Below, one piece after another: positions 46,995 to 59,188 of a stretch of 64,000 bases of DNA. Position 1 is the stretch's first letter; each line of letters starts with the position of its first letter. The notes beneath the pieces are model-generated. The model did no database searches and had not been told where the DNA came from. It saw nothing but the letters and a program-made list of their open reading frames with translations. The position numbers and the translations under genes were made by a program. The stretch is from Populus alba. Taxonomy: Eukaryota > Streptophyta > Magnoliopsida > Malpighiales > Salicaceae. Location of the stretch: assembly GCF_005239225.2 (NCBI RefSeq), contig NC_133288.1, positions 21,024,169 through 21,088,168 on the forward strand, written 5' to 3'.

Positions 46995-48344
46995 CAAGGA
47001 GTCGAGTAAGAAAATAATTTGCTCACATATCTAATAGATACATGATTTTTCATGTGAAGAAATCCTGGAATTTATAATCTCGCCTGGGGTATGGGAAATT
47101 ATCAGAGATAATTACTGCAATGACAGACCAGTTCAGATCCTGATAAAACATTTCCAGTCTCGTTCCCCCTTTGTCCCTTAAAAAGTTTCTGACGGTTGCA
47201 ACATGTTTTAGACGCATCCAAAAAGAAACAGATGCATCGGGACTGCCCTCTTACATGTGGAACTTGAGTTGTACTAATATTCTGTTTCATGACTCGTTTA
47301 CTACTCTTTGTTTGTACCTTTGAAGGTCTCGCTCTCCATTTTCTGTCATCGAATGTGTTGGACACTACTTGTTTTACCTTGTAATGGCATGTTCAAATGT
47401 CTGCAAAGAAAACTGACGAATCTCGTTCGTTCTTCTCTTTTCTTTGCCCCGTCCTTGTATCATAAGGTCAATTTGCACCCTCTTTGGCATGCTATATCTC
47501 TCATTCCTTGCTAGTTTATTCATGTCATCCTAATGCAAACACAACTGTCATGCTATTTCTCCATCGGGGAAATACGAAACTCGTCGTTAGTTTAACCTCC
47601 TATGCTTCTCTCAGGTGACAGTAGCAGATGATATTTCGATAGCCCCACTGTGCCAACACAAGTTTAAATGATTTAAAATAGAACACTCTTTGCCCGTGAA
47701 AAAATTAAAATGGCCTTACCATCCCTCCCTCTCTGTCGTCCTCCATACCCTTTCTTCTCCAAAGCAGCTCATTCCAAAGCCATGGTCTTTTCTGCATAAG
47801 ACCTCCTTGGCTCGTCAATTCTCCTGATTCAAACCACAATCCTCTTTTTTATGTGGAATTCAGCGACTACAACTGATTGGGTTTTTGTTTTGATGGCAAG
47901 CGTGTGGTTGCCATGAAGTGGGTGTATGTTCTCGCACAAGGATGGCATTTCAATTCGGAGTGGAGATGTTATAATTTTTTCATTTTTTGTAACATTGTGC
48001 ACAAGACATTAATCCGGATCAACAAGGTGTCAAATTATCAGAACCTGCAAGCAAATGAATAAAATTGAGGGAAAACATGGGTTTGGAAAAGAAAAAAAGA
48101 AGAAGAAATGCCCTACAGAATACAGCCACAGGAAGAAATCAAATTATGGAATGTTAATATAACATTGTGCACAAGACATTAATCCAGCTCAACAAGGTGT
48201 CTCAAATTATCAGAACCTGCAAGCAAATGAGTAACATTGAGGGGAAACATGGGTTTGGAAAAGAAAAAAAAATGCCTACAGAATACAGCCCCGCGAAGAA
48301 TCAAATTATGCGGGAAGCCTTCAAAATGCAGTAGGATGGTCATC
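46995..48344. other. Convergent intergenic between CKL and VPS2
   Basis: 46995-47520 is probably CKL 3' UTR. From about 47990 the sequence is a two-copy tandem duplication abutting the VPS2 3' end. A short ORF at 47877-48062 overlaps the duplication and resembles no protein I know. No other gene seen. Confidence 0.5.
47990..48320. repeat. Tandem duplication of about 165 bp at the VPS2 3' end
   Basis: Copy 1 (47990-48155) and copy 2 (48162-48320) share long blocks beginning aacattgtgcacaagacatt and ending around aatcaaattatg, about 90% alike with small indels. It lies just beyond the VPS2 stop (48345, minus strand), so it probably forms or duplicates part of the 3' UTR or polyadenylation region. 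Confidence 0.88.
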
Positions 48345-51300
48345 TCAAGGGTTTCTCATGGCTGCCAAACGTTTCTCTAGCTCGTCAATGCCAGAACTGC
48401 AAAAAGGAAACAAATGATGAATAAACATAGAAAAAAAAAGGAATTTTCCTTTTCTTCTTTATTCAGTTATTTGGAAACTGTTTGATTCCATTAGTAATAA
48501 GAGAAAAGCTAAAGCCCATCATTCCCCAAGATCAGCGGTCCAATCATGCCCTTGTTCCAACAAGTGCACCTTGGTTTAAAAGCCATTGGTAGATTGGTTT
48601 CATGTGAATTTTTTCATTGTTTGATAAGGAAAATTCAGAGCAGAAAAATACCTGCTGGCATCCTCTCTATTCTTCCCTGTGATTTTACCCTTTGGTGCCG
48701 CTGACAACTGCCATATATAGTTCAGGACTTCAGGTTAGCATTATGAATAGGAAAATAATCACTGCAAACAACGTTTGTATAAAGAATTACAATTAACACC
48801 AACCTGTGAGGCAACATCAACACCAATTTCATCCAGCACCTGAAAGAAAAATCAAAAAGGAAAAAAGGTCATCGGTTCCTTGTTTTGAAATCCAGTAGAT
48901 ACTGAATGAATTCATAAAGAATGATTTCCTATTGGTGGGGAGGGGGGGCGTGTAGGGTTGTAAATTATTGGGCACCGTATAGGATCTTCTGCTCCTTAGC
49001 TTTCCAGTTATATAACCAGAAAAACAGACAATCAACACTTAATGACTTACAATAATCCAGACAACACAACAGTAAAGCAACTGCATGCAACCACGAGCAT
49101 AACGAACTTCTAGACTCCCAGCTTATTTTAGAAGATCTTCATATTACATCAATGATTACAATACCTGATTCGTCAGCTCTTCAGTCTCCTCTTCAGCCTC
49201 ATCGTTATCCAAAGCATCATCTATGGCATCCGACATCATTTCAGTCTGTATGGAAAAGTAAGAGTGATCAACACTAATGAGCGAAAAGAATTGACAATCA
49301 TGAACTTCCTATCATGGTAGATTATTTAGAGCTAAAAGCATGATCTTACAGTCATATCCATTTGTGCTGACTGCTTCTGGAACTCTCTTATAACCTTCAT
49401 TTGCTTTGCAGGCACCATTTGCTGCAATTAAATCATAACAGTCATCAGCATTGCCCCAAAACAAAGCAAACATATGAAATTTGAAGTTCTAATTTGTGTA
49501 CTAATGAAATAAATATTGTTAAAAAAAAAACAGAACTCATGTACTGTTTTCATCAAGCTGCTTTCAAATTAAAGAGATCTTGCATCTCAAAATATGTGGA
49601 TATTAATCTAACATTCAATCAATATTAACACTTACATATACTATAAATCCATGACTAACCTTATTCATAGCTTCCATTGCCTTACTGGCACCTTTTAAAC
49701 CAACAGCAACTGAAGACTGAGCATGCATTGCCTGGCAAAGCAGATAACATTGTTAAGAGCACATTGTGCATGCACTACGAAGAGCAATCCTCGCCCATTC
49801 CCTCAGTACAGGAAAAAAAAAAGACATGGTTTTACATCATACCTGAGTATGAGTCGCTATGCCTCTCATTTGAGCTCGACTGCCTTGTAAGTTAGCTATT
49901 TGCTGCCTAAGCCTGATTAGCTGCCGGGCTAAAATTTTAGTTGCTGCCTGCAAAATGCATAGCCCGGAAAAAAAAAAAAATTGAAAAGAATTAATTAGGT
50001 CGCTGTTTGAGGGCAATCGTGCTCGTCAACAAGCTTCAAGACTTCAGAAAATTTGGGTAAAATGATCTCCATTGAATGCAAGGCACTAGATTGATTTTTA
50101 AATACTACTAGAACAACAAATCTACATCTGGCTCCTAAGTAGAAGAACAAAAAAGTTCAGCATTGTTATTGAAGGAATATAAATTTAATATTGTTTAGGA
50201 ACAGTTATATAACACAGAAACTCAAGTCTTCTAGCAGTGAAGAAAATCCATATCAAAGCAACATACATCATTTCCAGTCTTAGCTGTCCGTTTTATCTCC
50301 GCAACAAGCTTCTTTTCCTAAAAAGATAACAAATATGTTAAGATCTAATCAAACAGAAAAGGTGTGAAAAGAGATCACCATTCAACAACATTTGATTACT
50401 TCTAGCTGCAATGCTCCGATTTCCCTCTCTATACCTGAATCAAGGTAAAAACAATAGCGTGAGATTCAAAGAAATTTCCAGCCTCATAATCTAGCAGGAA
50501 GTTAATCGTAAGATCTCTCCGTAATATATGTCTCGGAATCCAATGACATAAAGAACATAAAATGACAGTGCCAGCCGCACCCAAAAACCATTTAAGAGCT
50601 TTACAAAAACGTCTGTTTTCCAAACTTATTCTTTCATTTAATAGGTTTGATGCACATGTACAGTCCCGCAGAAGCTCTAGTCTATCTCTAATGGAGTATC
50701 CATATGAAAGGAAACTGTATCATTCCTTTTGCTTTGTTTTTTATTAGAGAAGATCAACTTCCCAAAGGAGGGCGTGCTCTAAGGTAGCTTGAATGGTATC
50801 TAAAACCATAATCCAATGCCATCCCATCAGGTTTCAACATCTAACAGGCCAACCCATTTCACTTTATAGTCGAAATTAATAATAAACGGCGGCGGCACTA
50901 TTTTCTTAAATCTAAACACTCCAGCTGACAATTTTGCTAAGGGAAACACGACACGTTTGAGCTTCTTTTGTACTTGAAAGAAAAAAAGAAGAGAGAGAAT
51001 TTGATCACGAATTAGCTTGAATATTAAGAGAGGAAAAAGCAACAAGAAAATAATTTGATCATCTTTGTATACAATCTGGCATGGTATTCGAATGCTGAGA
51101 GCCAAATTGGCTAAAAACAGATAAAGAGAAATGCAATACCTCTAGTAGCATGTTGCATTTCTCTCTTGCTATCTCGAAGAGCCTCTGCACAACCCAAAGA
51201 GATCGCTTGATTCATCAAAGAAAATCAACAAACTCGAGTGATTGCACAGATACAACAATAGACAAAGATAATCAAGCAAGCAGTCATTGAATCGATTTAA

Positions 51301-51360
51301 CAGAGAGAGTTGGGGCATGATCGAACCTTTAGGGCTTGGTTTTTTGCTGAAGAGGTTCAT
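48345..51360 (-). CDS. ESCRT-III subunit VPS2 (CHMP2-like; VPS2.2/2.3 type)
   Basis: ESCRT-III component acting in multivesicular body formation and membrane scission. Eleven exons: 51360-51327, 51184-51140, 50434-50400, 50317-50267, 49947-49843, 49731-49660, 49421-49350, 49245-49165, 48839-48804, 48707-48652, 48396-48345; 639 nt, 212 residues, all phases matching. The protein starts MNLFSKKPSPKEALRDSKRE, continues ATRGIEREIGALQLEEKKLV, ATKILARQLIRLRQQIANLQ, then the acidic TEMMSDAIDDALDNDEAEEE and VLDEIGVDVASQ. It ends DELEKRLAAMRNP, a MIT-interacting (MIM1) motif that would recruit the SKD1/VPS4 ATPase. The basic N-terminal helices and acidic C-terminal half are standard for Snf7-family proteins. 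The sequence is closer to Arabidopsis VPS2.2/VPS2.3 (At1g03950) than to VPS2.1, judged from memory. Confidence 0.95.
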
Positions 51361-51602
51361 TTTATTTTTCTTTTAGTTTTATTTGAGCTTGAAAAACAGG
51401 GGATTTTGATTTCTTAACAACGTTGTTGACGAGGAGAGGAGCTGCGATGGAAAGAGGTTCTGTTCTGTTTGGTTTGTCGAACTAGCAGAGAAAGCGCCTC
51501 GAAATTTTGCGGCTTTTTTTGTATATATATATTACTTAATTTCTATTTTACTAGTACTAAAAATACGGTAATGATGAGGGACCGGACTGTAAATATATAA
51601 TT

Positions 51603-54051
51603 ATATCTTCTCGGGGTTTTCTTTTTAATTTTGACTTTTCTTTATAATTAAGCGTTGACGGCAAAGTCTTCCATCCAGAGTTTGACACCTTCATTTCTCG
51701 TTTCTGCTTACCAGGGGGTGATAGTTTTAAAAATTATTTTTAATATTTTTTAATTGTTTTATTGTGTTGATTTTAAAAATAAAAATAATATATATAATAT
51801 TTTTTTAATTAAAAATATTTTAAAAACCACTTACAACATACTATCAAACAAGCACTTTAGCTGAAAAATAAAATAATGCTATAATTATTATAGTAAAACA
51901 TCATTTTTTTAATTTATGTACAATAAATTAAAATAAAGTATAAAAAAAATTAAAAAAACAAATTACAATAAAATAAAAAAATAAAAAAAAAATGGTATAG
52001 ATAGGCCGAGTATAAAAAATAAAAAGGAAACAATATCTTTTCCAAAAAAAGAGTAAATAAAAAAAACATTAAATTCATGAATTTAATATATAGGTTATAA
52101 TACTTTTTTAAAAAAAAAATAGTAGATATGCAGACTTCTCCAACATGTTTTTTTTACATGAAAAATTAAAAAGTTTCATTTGAAAAATATATGCAATCAT
52201 CTAACTAGATAACTTAACAACCATTTATGTAAATAAAAAAAATATCAATAATAATAAATAAAAAACAAAACTGTAAATATGAGATATGTACTTGATCATG
52301 TTTACTAAGTTTTTTTATTTAAATAAATAAAAGATGAATCCACTATAAAAAACTTATGACTTAAACGATAAATACAAACAAAAGTAACTGAATAAACTCA
52401 TACCATAAAAAATATTATAAAATGTCAAATACATCAAAAAATATAAAGAATAGACACTTAATGGTATGATGGAAACATATAAAAAATGATTAAAAAAAAG
52501 CCTCAGATGAACTCAGCAGCTAACCCGAGTGAACAAGTCAAGCACATAACCTGCAACATGAAATTTGGATGACCCCGAAAATAGCAAAGCGAAAAAAAAT
52601 ACCAGCATATTATTTTTTGAAAAAATAATCAAAGTTGATCCAGGCTAATCTTTCAAATCCATGATCTAAGTTATAAAACCAGGGTGATCCCATCAAAGAC
52701 AATCTTTAAAAAAATAAAGAAGCAAAATTTTTAACCAAACAAATATTAAGGTATGAAATTGAGGGAAAAAGTTCAATAAAACAAAAATGCAAAACAAAAC
52801 AAATAAAAATTAAAAGGATCAAGACTAAATTCAACATAAAACCAATTAAAATTAAATGTTAAGGGGAAATTCAAATGAAATCAAAAGTTAATAGATTGAA
52901 TTGAAAAAAAAATTAATTAAAAATTAATAATTAAAATAACTGGCACCAAACTTGACATAAATATTAAATGAAAAGAAATGCTTAAAGGATGGAATAGAAG
53001 AAAAACAAATAAATCAATAAATAATTAAAAATAAAAAAAATAGCAATTAAAAGAATGATGATTAAATTTGATAAAAACTAACAAAATCAAACAATCGATA
53101 ATGAAATCAAAAATAAAATCTAATTATAAACAATCAATGTAAATAAAACAATTACAATTAAAAAAAGAGTGACTGAATCAAAAGAAATTGAGGGTTAGTA
53201 TAATTTTTTTGCATGGCCAGCATATAATCCAAGGAAGAAAATGAAGAAAAAAAGAAGAAGCTAATAGACACCAAATTAGGTCTCATTATTATAGACATGT
53301 CACCCTAAAAGGTACAGGACACCGAAACTCATCAATGATGTGACATTAGTTTGATTTTAATCATTGTCATCACTTACACATATCGTTTGAAGGTGACAAA
53401 ACAACTAACACGTGTTAACAACTGTTTTTTATGTGCATGATATTGAAAATATCCAATGACTAAACAACAATAACAAAAAAAATCCCTATGAAATTATAAC
53501 AATGTCCTTGAAAACAAGGCTAATAAATTTGAATGATAACAATAATGGAGTAGTTAAATTGTCCATAAAAAAAAAAACACAAAAATGTCTCTATTACTAG
53601 ATAACAATAATAAACAAAGCACAATGAAATGATAATCAAGCTCGTGGAGCCAAGGCTAATAAATTTGCATAGCAAGAACACCTGTGTAATTTAATTACCA
53701 CGTGGTCCCTGGATCAAATATTTTGATTGTTTATTCTATAATAACAATACAATAATTGCACTGTTATTAAAAAAAATAAAAGATGGATAGAAAATGAAAA
53801 ATTGACTATATGCAAAATTATCCCGCCCCTTAAATAAAACTTGCAAAATTTAATAATGAAAGGTAAAAGAATAATTTCATATTATAATTCTAGGTACATT
53901 TTACTAAGAATGGAATACAGTGAGAACCTTGCAGTTTAGTATTTTACTCAATATCTTCTCGGGATTTTCTTTTTAATTTTGACTTTTCTTAAGAGTTGGA
54001 GCGTAGACGGCGAAATCTTCCATCCTAAATTTCACACCGTCAGTTCTCGTG
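51603..54051. repeat. Diverged direct duplication of about 100 bp bracketing 2.2 kb
   Basis: 51603-51707 and 53948-54051 align in the same orientation (both begin atatcttctcggg, then ttttctttttaattttgact, and end in a ...tctcgt phrase) at about 80-85% by eye. The DNA between is AT-rich and includes members of the roughly 160-bp repeat family at 52500-52860. Confidence 0.8.
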
Positions 54052-54449
54052 TCCGAGAGAGGTTAACAAGGTGGGTGACCTTTGTGCTGTGTGTAGTGCT
54101 CCCTCCAAATGGGTTACACACACACACACACGTGTAATTCCTTTTCATGATTAGAAATTCAGGTTGAGATTTTTTTTTCTCGTGTAAACCATATGAATAT
54201 TATGTTTAATTATTGGGTATGATTGTTAATTGTTATTATCGCATGGGCATGTTATATTCCAACTCCATTATTTTCTGAACTTATATTTATTTTATATTTT
54301 CAATTAGGAATATTAATCTAAATACTATATGGATCGATATAAATAAGAGAATTCTTTTCTTTTTATATATATAAATAGTTATTTTACTCAATTAATAATG
54401 AATATAATATAGATAGTATTAACCCGTGACCTAGGTATCGTATATTTTT

Positions 54450-54637
54450 TTTTAGTTTAACGTGGGTGTCCGGGTCAGCTTGCGCGCACCTCGATTAATC
54501 CCACGGGCCTTGAAGTTAACGACCATGTAAGCCTCCAGTGGCCATTATATAAGCAACCTAGGACTCGAACTTGAGACCACAGTGAGAGCAAATCTCTTGG
54601 TCCCAAGCTCTTACCACTGGACCACCACCTAGATGGT
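54450..54637 (-). mobile_element. tRNA-derived SINE with 18-bp target-site duplication
   Basis: Read on the minus strand it has an A-box-like TGGTCCAGTGGTAAGAG and a B-box GTTCGAGTCC. It continues through TTACATGGTCGTTAACTTCA and ends GACCCGGACACCCACG with an oligo-A tail (poly-T at 54443-54453 on the plus strand). It is flanked by an identical 18-bp duplication taggtatcgtatattttt at 54432-54449 and 54638-54655. The intact duplication implies a fairly recent insertion. Style matches SINEs described in Salicaceae. Confidence 0.92.
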
Positions 54638-56082
54638 TAGGTATCGTATATTTTTGTTTGGACACCAGGTATTGCATATTTTCTTTATGTTTGATAATCT
54701 TTTGAAATTATCATTTTTTTTTTGTTGTTCTTGGAACATCTTAGCTCCAGCAAATCATCCTAATTTTGAAAACTCGATCCGCCGTGCCTCAAAAAATGTT
54801 CGAAATGGAATAGCTTCGAGAAATAAAACGAGTTAAAAAATCCCCTGACGGGAGTATTCTATTTGCATTAATTGTAAACAATGATTTCGAAATCCAATAC
54901 ACTAAAAATCACTCGCATCCATGGCTTTTAAAGCCATGACCGCACGGGACAGGATCTAATCAAGCATGGATTTATAGTTAAAAAGACGCACCACGGGCAT
55001 CGTTGTCCATGTTCAGCTTATGGTATGCTCTGGCCAGGGATTCCTCGGCTCGTGTTTTGCTCTGGATAGAGATTTGGGTCCAGGCAACCTCTAGATCACA
55101 TGTTCAACTGGAATAATCCAAAAATGTTGTTTTAATGGTCTTTTTAAATTGAAAAAAATAGAATATGAAACACTAAAATACTTTGTTTTGGATATAATAT
55201 ATAAAAAAGTTATTGAAATAGACCAGACTAATTTTATGATAATTTACCAAGCTAACCTAATTGTTGATTGACTCGCTGAATTATTCAAGTTTAACCAAGT
55301 TGATACTAAAACCATTAAAAAACCATAATTCAGACTGAAATTTAAATCAAAATATTATTAAATTGACATGTTAGGCTGGATCGAATTAAGATCTTGTTTG
55401 ATATTATGGTTTAATTGTGTTTTTTAGTTTTTTAGTTTTAAATTAATTTTTATATATTTTTTAATTTTTTTAATATGGTGATGTTAAAAATAAATTTTAA
55501 TAAATAAATAAAAATGTTATTTTAATATATTATTAAACAAAAAAAATATTTTAAAAAATACCTTCTGCCATGCTCCGAGAGAGACGTTTAATATCGATGA
55601 TTGGCAACTAGGATGTCCGATACTAGAGGACCCTTTTCGAGGAAAAAAAACTTTGTCGGTAATAACAGACAATATATTTCATTTTCGTTTTAACGAATTT
55701 TATCACACCTTGATATAAAATTAAAAAGAAAATATATTGTCGCAATATCAAAGAAGAAAACCAACCCCTTGAAAAAGAAAACAAGAAAAAGAAAAGGCTT
55801 ATCCACTCATTTATACGACGTCGTCTGTCCTTTACGAGAAGTATAAAAACAAATTTTATTAGAACAAAAAAGAAGAGCGTTCAGGTGAAGCCGTGCTATA
55901 TAGCGAGCCGTATAACATAAAAACATACGTATAAAATTCGTACAAATCAGGCAGGCACCCTACGTCGCTGAGAGAACAGCCCCAAGAGCCTCTTTGTCTC
56001 CTGTCACTGTACCTCTCCTGGGCGGTTTCTGTAACCAAAAAGCGCTTCTTTTTCGAAAACTCCCCTCTCTCGCTCTCGCATA

Positions 56083-56107
56083 TCCCTCCCTCCCTCCCTC
56101 CCTCCCT
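56083..56107. repeat. (CCCT)n microsatellite in 5' leader of PP2A B'' gene
   Basis: A run of six CCCT units lies about 200 bp upstream of the start codon at 56304, in a pyrimidine-rich stretch likely to be transcribed leader. Confidence 0.9.
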
Positions 56108-56303
56108 CAATTTCACGCGCTCTCTCCATTTCTGCACAGCGAACTAAACTACATCGCCCTTCCTCGATCGTCCCGCTTCTCGAGCTACTCCAATCATCCA
56201 TCTCCGATCGAACTTCACCCTCGATCTTCCACTTCTGTGAAACAAGTCAGGGATTCGAGGATTTTTGTTTTTGAGGAATTAGGGTTTTGTTGAGAAAGAA
56301 GCC

Positions 56304-59148
56304 ATGGATATTGATAGAGTAGCAGGAGAAGAAGTTTGTTGTTTGGACACAGAACAGCTGCAGCTACCAGAAGTTTCTTCTTTTGTGCTTAAAGAAAACC
56401 CTCAACTTCCCGAGGTCTTGTTCTCTCAGTGGCTTTCGCTTTCTGACACCACCCGATTGGTACTACTACTTTTATTTTATTTTTCTTTCTATAATTACCA
56501 CTACAATTTGGCAATTGAATTGTATTAAGTTGTAACTTGTAATCACAAATTGATGTTGATAGCATAGATTAGGAGTGTATATGGTGTGAAATCGGTTTGA
56601 GATTAATTGATGATGAGGCCATGGTTTTTTTAGCTCGAGAACTGGATTTTTTTAATGTTATTATGGCACAATTTAACAGTATTATATAGTTTTTCCTGTT
56701 CTTTCTGATAACGGCATCCATCCTTACCCATAGGTAGAAAGAAGGGCACCATGTCCCCTCTTTCTCCATCATTATGTAGGAGCCCGCTGTGTCCTATCTC
56801 TATCAGAGATATCCAGCCTTGAAGCTGGGACACCTTATGGCGGAATTGGGTGGTTACCAATTTTCTTTTTAGGTAGCATTTTTTCATTATGAAGAAGTAT
56901 AAATTGGGTTGTCAGCCAAAACAGTAAGAAATATTCTCTAGCTATCATGGAATCTGATTTATGACGATTCATTTTTGGTCGTTGGTTTTTCTTTCCCACA
57001 ACCTGCTTCTAGATCAAAGTATGGAATTTGTTTTATCTGATTTTTGTTTAAATCTTTTGAATTGAGTGCAGGTGAAAACTTTAATTGATGATGCAAAAGC
57101 TGGCAATCCCATTAACATCCCTGGCATCTCTGCTAATGTGAGTGTTGGTGGGGTCAATTCATTGCCTTCCATGTTTCCTGCTGGCAGTGCACCTCCGATT
57201 TCACCAAGAAGTTCATCTGGTTCTCCACGCACGTCTAAGCAGAAAACCAGTCCCTCGTCTTTACGTTCTCCATTAAAATTAGTTAGGGAATCAGAATGGG
57301 AAGTCATACCTCAGGTCTCATTTACTTCTGTCAGCTTTTTTTGTAAGATACTGTCATAATTGAGGTTCACTTGTTAAATTGGTATTTCTCATCTTCTTGT
57401 GGATGCTCAAGGCTGAAGCATTTATGTATACATATGTTTGCAGTTTTATTTTCGAAATGGTCCTCCAGCAGCAAGTGCACTCAAAGAACAATGTCTTTCT
57501 AGAATTAATCATCTTTTCAACAATGATCTGGATGGATTGCTCATTGATGGTCAGAACCGTAACCAATTCATAATTCGCTCTTTTACTCTAAGCACAATCT
57601 TTTTCTTACATCTTATGTGGGGGAAGAAGCCCTTCATTTTATGGCTTCTAGGTTCTTTTTTTGTCTTCCCATCCCTTGTTGTGACAAGACAGGGAAAGAA
57701 AAGAAGATACACAGAAACTTCAAAGCAGTTAATGTTTATTCTTTTGTTGTGCAGAATTTAAACCTGTTACAAAGATAGTTTGCAAGTTACCATCCTTCTT
57801 TTCCGATGTGCTTTTTAGAAAGATTGATGTTGACTGCACCGGGATGGTGACCAGGTAGGCACTTTTTCTCGGTTCCTAAATATTTTATTTTGATCAAACG
57901 AAAGTGCAAGCTTTTGGAATCTGGCCTCCAGACTTATCTCCTTGCAGAACTCGTTTGCTTTTTTTATATTTATTTATTTTTTATTTTTAAATTTTTTTTT
58001 TATCATTTTGCATTTCTCAAACACATTATTTCTTCCTTACCTTGTCTGAAAGCATTTTCTGCCCATTTTATGTCACAAGCGGAAATTTGGCTTCCACCTG
58101 ATCTTAATAGATGCCATGGTTGCTGTATTCTGAGAGGGATTAATTATTTGTTTTCTCAATAGTAATCCACCCCGTCCTTTCATGTTGATTGATGCTGGGT
58201 GCATCTACTTTTGAATATATATCTTGTCGGGTTCTTAGTCATGTTGTTTGTTTGTAGGGATGCATTTGTTAAATACTGGGTGAATAGCAACATGCTTACG
58301 CTGGACACAGCAACTCAAGTATTCAATATTCTAAAACAGCCAGACTGCAGATACCTCTCTCAGGTTTGTCACGTGATCCCATTATCTCATGTGCATTTGC
58401 TGGGCTTGTTGAATTTTGCTTCCTGGTAGCTTCTGTATTCAGACAACCCATTTTATTGGACTAATTATCATTTTCTACTTGACCATATCAGTCTGATTTC
58501 AAACCTATTCTCCGAGAACTTCTGGCAACTCATTCCGGGTTGGAATTCTTACAGAACACTCCTGAATTTCAAGAAAGATACGGTATGCACTTCATTAATT
58601 AGCTTGTTATTTTAGCTTTTCAGTTAATTATCAACAACATTTATTGTTTAGGTACTGCTTAATTGTTGAAAATGAAGCTCTGCCCTGCCCATGATCTTAG
58701 TGGCTCCTCATGCTGCATGCAATTGTTTACTAAAGCAATTCATGAGGGAAAATGGCCATTTTGGAATTCGCCATATCTTTGGTATCCAATGGCCATATCC
58801 TAATCAAAGGTTTTAGTCAATCCAAAAAGCACAGCAAGTGTTATTGACTATAACCATTGCAGTTATCAAAAGGGCAAAGGAAAAGTTTGCTGTTTTACCT
58901 ACGGAAGTAGCTTTTGTTGCATGTTATTCTAGTTTGTTTTTATGGTTTTTAATTTAAAAGAATGCTGGACCATTAAGATGTGGAACATAAATGGTTCTTG
59001 AACTTAAGGAACACAAAATCAAATAATATCATAGAAATACAAATAAAAAGAATTACAAACTAGTATCCCTAACACACAATTTACCATACTGGATTTTTAT
59101 TTTATATTAACAAGGGATTTAGTTGGTGAGATTTAGGTGGTGTGTGTG

Positions 59149-59188
<40 letters not shown>

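Larger units (their letters stand above)
51361..56303. other. Repeat-rich intergenic between VPS2 and PP2A B'' genes
   Basis: Contains the VPS2 promoter (51361-51600), a diverged duplicated segment at 51603-51707 and 53948-54051 that brackets 2.2 kb of AT-rich repeats, a SINE (54450-54637), an AT-rich dispersed element (55380-55560), and the PP2A B'' promoter and leader (about 55780-56303) with a (CCCT)n tract at 56083-56107. No coding exon recognised. Confidence 0.5.

Noticed and set aside
55994..56293. 99-codon ORF immediately before the PP2A B'' start
   Set aside because: Lies in the CT-rich leader, low-complexity translation, no family match; likely 5' UTR.
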